From Cohnella rhizoplanae (GTDB lineage: Bacteria; Bacillota; Bacilli; Paenibacillales; Paenibacillaceae): a DNA stretch of 64,000 bases. The notes beneath the pieces are model-generated. The model saw only the letters and a program-made list of their open reading frames with translations. It made no database searches and had not been told where the DNA came from. Location of the stretch: the NCBI RefSeq assembly GCF_948329515.1, contig NZ_CAOJCN010000003.1, positions 310,001-374,000 on the forward strand, written 5' to 3'. A program made the position numbers and the translations under genes. Shown piece after piece: positions 59,338 to 64,000 of the stretch (its first letter is position 1; each line of letters begins with the position of its first letter).

Positions 59338-60231
59338 ATGGACAAGAGATTGTTAAAAGAAGACCGTCAGCACGGCACGCCGGGATTCCCAGTCGGCTAT
59401 TACCAGCAGAGGCGGACCGCCCAGGCGGGCATCCTCGATTTTCATTGGCACGAGGAGTTCGAGTTCCTGCGGGTAACGGAGGGTCGCGCCGTCTTTCAGA
59501 TCGGATTGGCCGCCTACGAAGTGTCCGCAGGGGAGGCGCTGTTCATACCCGGCGGCTTGCTGCACGGCGGATATCCGCTTCACGGCTCGGATTGCGCGTA
59601 CGAGGCGCTTGTCCTGGACCTGGGCTGGCTGGACGGGGGGGCGGCCGACAACATCTCGGCGCGCTATCTGCGTCCGCTGCAGCGCGGGCATGCGGGCATC
59701 GCCGCGCACTGGACACCCGGGACGCCCTGGGGCGAGGCGGCGGTCTCTGCGCTGGCGGCGATCCAGCGGCTCGAGCTGGCCCCGGATCCCGCTCGGGAGC
59801 TGCGCGTGAAGGCGGGCCTGCTCGCGCTATTCGCGGATCTGATCGACGCGGGGCAGTGGCAAGCGCGGTCGCCTACTGGCGAGGGGGAGAATCTGGCGGC
59901 GGAAGGCTTGAAGCAGGCGCTGTCGTACATGGAAACGAACTTCGCGCGCAAGCTCAGCCTACGGGAGCTGGCCGGCGTCGCCGGCATGAGCGAGGGTCAC
60001 TTCAGCCGCATGTTCAAGGCCTATATGCGCAAGACGCCGATCGAGTATCTTAACCGTTATCGGATCCGTTATGCGGCCGGCAGGCTGGCGTCGACGGACC
60101 TTACGGTATCGGAGGCGGCGCTGGAGGCGGGGTTCGACAACTTCAGTTATTTTATCAAGCTGTTCCGCGGCGTATACGGCTGTACGCCCAAGGCGTACCG
60201 CAAGCAGGCGGCCGCAGCTGCGTTGGGATAG
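59338..60231 (+). CDS. AraC-family transcriptional regulator, likely controlling the xylosidase gene
   Basis: A 297-residue protein: an N-terminal cupin-like sensor (FHWHEEFEFLRVTEGRAVFQIG, about 35-100) and a C-terminal double HTH (about 195-290: LKQALSYMETNFARKLSLRELAGVAGMSEGHFSRMFKAYMRKTPIEYLNRYRIRYAAGRL, then EAGFDNFSYFIKLFRGVYGCTPKAYRK). It is transcribed away from the GH31 gene with 127 bases between, so it probably regulates that gene in response to a xyloside. The effector is unknown. Confidence 0.85.
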   Translation: MDKRLLKEDRQHGTPGFPVGYYQQRRTAQAGILDFHWHEEFEFLRVTEGRAVFQIGLAAYEVSAGEALFIPGGLLHGGYPLHGSDCAYEALVLDLGWLDGGAADNISARYLRPLQRGHAGIAAHWTPGTPWGEAAVSALAAIQRLELAPDPARELRVKAGLLALFADLIDAGQWQARSPTGEGENLAAEGLKQALSYMETNFARKLSLRELAGVAGMSEGHFSRMFKAYMRKTPIEYLNRYRIRYAAGRLASTDLTVSEAALEAGFDNFSYFIKLFRGVYGCTPKAYRKQAAAAALG

Positions 60232-60272
60232 CGCGCTGCTTCATACGTGGGCGAGCGCGGTCGGGAGAAAAT

Positions 60273-60310
60273 AAAAAGGAATGGCGCCCGGCCGGGCGCC
60301 ATTCCTTTTT
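60273..60310. terminator. Perfect bidirectional terminator
   Basis: AAAAAGGAATGGCGCCCGG (60273-60291) and CCGGGCGCCATTCCTTTTT (60292-60310) form a perfect palindrome with T-runs on both strands. It ends both the AraC gene and the DUF2627 gene. Confidence 0.95.
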
Positions 60311-60332
60311 CATCCATTTTACGCCATTCGAT

Positions 60333-60650
60333 TCATGGGGTTCCGCCTGTCTGGCTGCCGTCCCGCGGCGGGCGCGGGGGACGCTTCGCCCGGAAGCGGG
60401 GCGATACGTAATTGTGCTTGCGATCCCGGAAAAAAATCCACCCGGCGATGAAGCCGACGCCGACGATAAACAGAACGAATCCCAGCAAAAAGTGCAAAAA
60501 GTCAAAGTCAGGATTGGGCAGGTTCACGTCCCCGAATTGGGCGAAATAATCGAACAAAGCATCCTTCATAAGGAGGAAGCCGTACGCGGCGGCGATGCCC
60601 GGCACGACGAGCAAGAGAATGGCGATCAAGCGCGAGATGACGAGCTTCAA
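60333..60650 (-). CDS. DUF2627 small membrane protein (YqzF-like)
   Basis: About 105 residues. Two hydrophobic segments (LIAILLLVVPGIAAAYGFLLM and FLHFLLGFVLFIVGVGFIAGWIFF) and a basic Pro/Arg tail. The LIAILLLVVPGIAA.G...MKDALFD pattern fits DUF2627, which lies beside the bkd genes in Bacillus too. I choose the TTG at 60650; the GTG at 60662 directly abuts its AGGAAG site. Function is unknown. Confidence 0.75.
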   Translation of the reverse strand: MKLVISRLIAILLLVVPGIAAAYGFLLMKDALFDYFAQFGDVNLPNPDFDFLHFLLGFVLFIVGVGFIAGWIFFRDRKHNYVSPRFRAKRPPRPPRDGSQTGGTP

Positions 60651-60681
60651 CGGTTTGTCCACCTTCCTGTTCTATGTTTAT

Positions 60682-60710
60682 ATGATAGCGATTTATCGAG
60701 AATATGTCCA
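60682..60710 (-). promoter_or_regulatory. Sigma-A promoter of the DUF2627 gene
   Basis: On the minus strand TGGACA (60705-60710), 17 bases, TATCAT (60682-60687), about 32 bases before the start codon. Confidence 0.6.
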
Positions 60711-60777
60711 TCTCAAATGAGAACGGAAAGGAAGCTAAGAAGCTGAATCGTTCGCTTTTTCACAAAAATGGATGCCG

Positions 60778-60795
60778 TTGGCGAAAACTTTGCGG
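60778..60795 (+). promoter_or_regulatory. Sigma-54-like -24/-12 element upstream of lpdV
   Basis: TTGGC (60778-60782) and TTTGC (60789-60793) place GG and GC ten bases apart (GG 60780-60781, GC 60792-60793), the invariant spacing of -24/-12 promoters. B. subtilis bkd genes use sigma-L with BkdR. A perfect TATAAT at 60850-60855 with a poor -35 is an alternative promoter for lpdV. No gene is supported in the 60651-60958 gap. Confidence 0.4.
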
Positions 60796-60958
60796 TGAGG
60801 GCGAAGCATCGCGCTTGTCCTGCGGTTTTCTTATTTCTGGCGTTGACGCTATAATGAGAGAGATTGGCGCGAATGAACGCGAGGCGCCCGAAAATATGCC
60901 GACGCCGTTCGCCTTTATACATACGCTATTAAAATTCGAACACCGGAGGTACCTATAT

Positions 60959-62398
60959 ATGCCGATTGAAGTCGATGTCGCCATATTGGGCGGCGGACCG
61001 GGCGGCTATACGGCCGCCGTTCGCGCCGCGCAGGCGGGACGCAGCGTCGTCATAATCGAGAAGGACAAGCTGGGCGGCACCTGTCTGCACAGAGGCTGCA
61101 TCCCCAGCAAGGCGCTGCTGCGCAGCGCGGAGGTCTATGCGACCGTGCGGGGAGCGGCAGCTTATGGCGTTCGCTTGTCCGAATCCGGCGAAGCGACCGT
61201 GGATTGGCCGTCCGTGCTGCAGCGCAAGGACGACGTCGTCGCCCAGTTGCACAAAGGCGTGGAGGCGCTGATGAAGCAGAACCGGATCCAGGTCGTGCGG
61301 GGAACCGGCAGGCTGATGGGGCCTTCGATCTTCTCGCCGCGCGCCGGCGCGGTCGCCGTGGAGATCGAGGACGGCGAGTCGGAGACGATCGTGCCGCGCC
61401 ACCTGATCGTCGCGACGGGGTCGCGGCCGCGCAGGCTCGAAGGATTGCCGTACGACGGCCTCCATGTCGTGACGAGCGACGAGGCGCTCGGATGGCCGTC
61501 CCGTCCGCTCAGCGCCATCATCGTCGGCGGCGGCGTCATCGGCGTCGAGTGGGCGTCGATGCTGGCCGACTTCGGCACGGACGTGACGCTCGTCGAGACG
61601 GCCGACAGGCTGCTGCCCGGCGAGGACAAAGACATCTCGACGGAGCTCGCCCGGCAGCTGGAGAAGCGCGGCGTCGCGCTCAGGCTCGGCGCGAAGCTGG
61701 ACGCAGCATCCTGCGATGCCGCAGACGGCGGCGTGTCCGTGCGGATCGATACGGCGGGGGGCGAGTCCGAGTCGCTGCGTGCGGAACGGATGCTGGTATC
61801 CGTCGGACGCGTAGGCAACGTGGAGAACCTCGGCTTCGAAAATACGGACGTGAAGACGAGCGGGGGCTTCGTCTCGGTCAATCCGGCGACGCTGCAGACC
61901 GGCGAACCGCATATTTACGCCATTGGCGACGTGGTTGGCGGCGTGCAGCTGGCGCATGCCGCCATGCACGAGGCGGAGGTGGCAGTCGCCCACCTGCTTG
62001 GTCAGCCGGTCCCGCGGACGGCCGACCGTGACGTGCCTCGCGCGATCTACAGCAGGCCCGAGGCCGCCGCGATCGGCTGGACGGAAGCCGCGGCCAAGGC
62101 TGCAGGCTACGACGTGCGCGCGGTCAAGCTGCCGATGCGCATCTTCGGCAAGGCGCTCGTGCACGGCGAGTCCGAAGGCTTCGCAAAGGCCGTCGCAGAC
62201 CGCAAGACGGGCGATCTTCTCGGCGTACATATCGTCGGTCCGCATGCGACCGATCTGATCGCCGAGGCGTCGCTCGCCAAGCTGCTGGACGCGGTGCCTT
62301 GGGAGATCGGCCGCGCGATTCATCCGCATCCGACCCTGTCGGAGGCGATGCAGGAAGTGATGCTGGCCGTCTCCGGCTCGGCGTCGCACGGCTCATAG
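60959..62398 (+). CDS. lpdV: Dihydrolipoyl dehydrogenase of the branched-chain 2-oxoacid complex (LpdV/E3)
   Basis: 479 residues from the ATG at 60959 (GGAGGT eight bases upstream). Re-oxidises dihydrolipoamide with NAD+. FAD loop DVAILGGGPGGYTAAVRAAQ; redox disulfide GGTCLHRGCIPSK; NAD loop IIVGGGVIGVEWASMLADFG; FAD site YAIGDVVGG; catalytic His-Glu in HPHPTLSE. It is assigned to the bkd complex rather than pyruvate dehydrogenase because bkdAA and bkdAB follow. Confidence 0.94.
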   Translation: MPIEVDVAILGGGPGGYTAAVRAAQAGRSVVIIEKDKLGGTCLHRGCIPSKALLRSAEVYATVRGAAAYGVRLSESGEATVDWPSVLQRKDDVVAQLHKGVEALMKQNRIQVVRGTGRLMGPSIFSPRAGAVAVEIEDGESETIVPRHLIVATGSRPRRLEGLPYDGLHVVTSDEALGWPSRPLSAIIVGGGVIGVEWASMLADFGTDVTLVETADRLLPGEDKDISTELARQLEKRGVALRLGAKLDAASCDAADGGVSVRIDTAGGESESLRAERMLVSVGRVGNVENLGFENTDVKTSGGFVSVNPATLQTGEPHIYAIGDVVGGVQLAHAAMHEAEVAVAHLLGQPVPRTADRDVPRAIYSRPEAAAIGWTEAAAKAAGYDVRAVKLPMRIFGKALVHGESEGFAKAVADRKTGDLLGVHIVGPHATDLIAEASLAKLLDAVPWEIGRAIHPHPTLSEAMQEVMLAVSGSASHGS

Positions 62399-62428
62399 TC
62401 TGGAGCGCCCGCGCTAGCCGCGGCGTTT

Positions 62429-62474
62429 CGCAGCAGCGGTTTCGCCCGGTTTTTAAGGCGAGACCGCTGTTGCG
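62429..62474 (+). repeat. Long hairpin in the lpdV-bkdAA gap
   Basis: CGCAGCAGCGGTTTCGCC (62429-62446) pairs along 18 positions with GGCGAGACCGCTGTTGCG (62457-62474), with two G-U wobbles in RNA. The loop is ten bases and contains TTTTT. No T-run follows, so it is not a standard terminator. Confidence 0.8.
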
Positions 62475-62508
62475 TTGTGGCAGCGGGCGAGCGGTGTTAC
62501 TAGGCGGG

Positions 62509-62740
62509 AATTACCTCGAAAAGCAGCGTAACTGGGCACGGACGGCACTCTAGCGGCGGGAGTTACCTCGAAAAGCAGCGTAACTCGGCACCGATGGCAC
62601 CCTACTGGCGGAGTTACCTCGAAAAGCAGCGTAACTCGGCTCGGACGGCACCCTAGCGGCGGGAGTTACCTCGAAAAGCAGCGTAACTCAGCTCGGACGG
62701 CGCCTTACTGGCGGAGTTACCTCGAAAAGCAGCGTAACGC
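62509..62740. repeat. Five-unit tandem repeat with alternating 52/51-bp period
   Basis: The 22-base core TTACCTCGAAAAGCAGCGTAAC occurs at 62511, 62563, 62614, 62666 and 62717, identical in all five. Start-to-start distances are 52, 51, 52 and 51. The linkers alternate between a CTAGCGGCGGGAG and a CTACTGGCGGAG form, so the higher-order unit is a 103-bp dimer. Within units GAGTTAC and GTAACTC form a 7-bp inverted repeat. No coding sequence is supported in 62399-62879. Confidence 0.93.
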
Positions 62741-62770
62741 AACTCCTGCGCACCCGGCCCTCGCTCGCGG

Positions 62771-62799
62771 TTTCTTTTTGCCGAAGACCGCTGTATAAT
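62771..62799 (+). promoter_or_regulatory. Candidate sigma-A promoter of bkdAA
   Basis: TTTCTT (62771-62776), 17 bases, perfect TATAAT (62794-62799), downstream of the repeats. bkdAA may therefore be transcribed independently of lpdV. Confidence 0.5.
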
Positions 62800-62879
62800 A
62801 GGTTCTAGGTTCAAGTATTAAGACCAGGTTATAAAACACATACAAACTAAAAAATCCAAGAAGCCGGGAGGGACGCGCC

Positions 62880-63908
62880 ATGAGTCAAAAAGGCAGCGTT
62901 GATCAGCAGGCGAGACATGCGGCACTAGGGTTGACGGACGAGCAGGCCGTCGCCATGTACGAGACGATGATGCTCGCGCGCAGATTCGACGAACGCGGCC
63001 AGGTGCTGCAGCGGTCGGGCAAGGTCAACTTTCATATCTCGGGCATCACGCAGGAACCGTCGCAGGTGGCGATGGGCTTTGCTATGAATCGGGAGAAGGA
63101 TTGGTTTCTGCCGTATTATCGGGACTACGGGCTCGTGCTAACGATCGGCATGACCGTCAAGGAGCTGATGCTGGCGCTATTCGGCAAAGGCGAGGACCCG
63201 AACAGCGCCGGCCGCCAGATGTCCGCGCACTTCGGCTGCCGCCGTCTGCGCATCGCGACGAGCTCGAGCCCGGTCACGACGCAGGTGCCGCACGCCGTCG
63301 GCTTCGCGCTCGCGTCGAAGCTGCGGGGCGAAGACGGCGTAGCCATCGTCTCGTTCGGCGAGGGTTCGAGCAACCAGGGCGACTTCCATGAAGGCTGCAA
63401 CTTCGCCGGCGTGCAGAAGCTGCCAGTCATCTTCGTGTGCGAGAACAACGGCTATGCCATCTCGGTGCCGCTGTCCAAGCAGACCGCCGGCCGCATCAGC
63501 GACCGGGCGCTCGGCTACGGGTTCCCCGGCATCCGGGTCGACGGCCATGATCCGTTCGAGGTATACCGCGTATTCCGCGAGGCGCACGAGCGCGCGCTGG
63601 CAGGCGAGGGTCCGACGCTGATCGAGATCATGACGTACCGCGTCACGCCGCACTCTACGTCGGACAACGATATGGCGTATCGCACGAAGGAAGAAGTGGA
63701 CGAGAACCGCGGGAAGGACGCGCTGCCCGTTTTCCGCGCTTATCTGGAGAACCTCGGACTATGGTCGGAAGAGCGCGAGCAGGCGCTGCAGCAGCGAATC
63801 CGCAAGGAACTGGACGAGGCGACGGCTTATGCCGAACAGGCGCCTTACCAGGCGGCCGAGGACGCCTTCCGCTACGTGTACGCCGAAGACAATGGGGAGG
63901 TGCGCTGA
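62880..63908 (+). CDS. bkdAA: Branched-chain 2-oxoacid dehydrogenase E1 alpha subunit
   Basis: The 342-residue ThDP-dependent subunit decarboxylates 2-oxo acids from Val, Leu and Ile. Family stretches: MMLARRFDERGQVLQRSGKVNFHISG, LPYYRDYGLVLTIGM, the ThDP motif FGEGSSNQGDFHEGCNFAGVQKLPVIFVCENNGYAIS and RVTPHSTSDND. GGGAGGG precedes the ATG. It supplies branched-chain acyl-CoA primers for the iso/anteiso fatty acids typical of this group. Confidence 0.96.
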   Translation: MSQKGSVDQQARHAALGLTDEQAVAMYETMMLARRFDERGQVLQRSGKVNFHISGITQEPSQVAMGFAMNREKDWFLPYYRDYGLVLTIGMTVKELMLALFGKGEDPNSAGRQMSAHFGCRRLRIATSSSPVTTQVPHAVGFALASKLRGEDGVAIVSFGEGSSNQGDFHEGCNFAGVQKLPVIFVCENNGYAISVPLSKQTAGRISDRALGYGFPGIRVDGHDPFEVYRVFREAHERALAGEGPTLIEIMTYRVTPHSTSDNDMAYRTKEEVDENRGKDALPVFRAYLENLGLWSEEREQALQQRIRKELDEATAYAEQAPYQAAEDAFRYVYAEDNGEVR

Positions 63909-63910
63909 GC

Positions 63911-64000
63911 ATGCCGGTCATCGAATATATCGACGCGATCCGCTTGGCCATGAAGGAAGAGATGGAGAGAGACGACAGCGTGTTCGTCCTCGGCGAGGAC
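63911..64000 (+). CDS. bkdAB: Branched-chain 2-oxoacid dehydrogenase E1 beta subunit (5' part)
   Basis: Starts at the ATG at 63911, two bases after bkdAA, with GGGGAGG inside the bkdAA end. It runs off the right edge. The 30 visible residues (VIEYIDAIRLAMKEEMERD then SVFVLGED) match the start of E1 beta subunits. Confidence 0.9.
   Translation, partial: MPVIEYIDAIRLAMKEEMERDDSVFVLGED

Noticed and set aside
60953..62389. 478-codon minus-strand frame opposite lpdV
   Set aside because: Antisense shadow of a clear dihydrolipoyl dehydrogenase. His/Arg/Asp-rich, no domain.
62509..62740. CRISPR array
   Set aside because: The linkers are near-copies of each other rather than unique spacers, the repeat is too short and no cas genes are near.

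Overview
The window is a contiguous piece of a high-G+C, endospore-forming Bacillota chromosome. The family is most likely Paenibacillaceae (Paenibacillus or Cohnella-like). This is inferred from the sporulation and germination genes, the mntR-yqhOPQR-aroQ-pepQ-efp...spoIIIA...accBC...nusB-folD-xseAB-ispA-dxs-tlyA-argR-recN-spoIVB-spo0A backbone shared with Bacillus subtilis, and the high G+C codon use. I saw no rRNA, tRNA, IS element, prophage or CRISPR array. The genome looks like ordinary core chromosome, with some lineage-specific insertions.

Layout. 1-5.9 kb: glycogen operon (end of a probable glgB, then glgC-glgD-glgA and a GH15 glucoamylase-like hydrolase). 6-9.2 kb: a DUF1361 membrane protein, a zinc-ribbon protein and a PucR/CdaR-type regulator behind an A+T-rich leader. 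9.2-12 kb: a minus-strand gerPABCDE spore-coat operon followed by a 39-residue YjcZ-like protein, facing a divergent gene with an Hsp20-like C-terminus. 12-18.5 kb: yidD, a T-box-controlled metS, a hybrid histidine kinase and ccdA. 18.5-27 kb: splB, divergent mntR, yqhO, yqhP, yqhQ, yqhR, aroQ, an M24 peptidase, efp and a lysC-type aspartokinase with an internal translation start. 27-36 kb: yqhV, the complete spoIIIAA-AH operon, accB and accC. 35.6-37 kb: Asp23/YqhY, AmaP and DUF2273. 37-49.4 kb: nusB to spo0A. 49.6-56.8 kb: a CE7 esterase, a membrane-anchored parvulin, and an apparent Fur-regulated iron operon (FhuF-like reductase, ABC exporter, two FecCD permeases). 56.9-60.2 kb: a GH31 alpha-xylosidase and a divergent AraC-type regulator. 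60.3-64 kb: DUF2627, then lpdV, bkdAA and the start of bkdAB (branched-chain 2-oxoacid dehydrogenase), with an unusual repeat-bearing gap between lpdV and bkdAA.

The best leads are: the 103-bp dimeric tandem repeat plus long hairpin inside the bkd locus; a sigma-54-like -24/-12 element upstream of lpdV; a membrane-anchored, possibly PD-(D/E)XK-like protein coupled to argR; the gerP operon without a gerPF and its divergent Hsp20-like neighbour; and the iron operon that has permeases but no ATPase or binding protein. I did not find convincing evidence of a wholly new multi-gene system. Start codons were chosen by ribosome-binding-site spacing, and TTG is used often.
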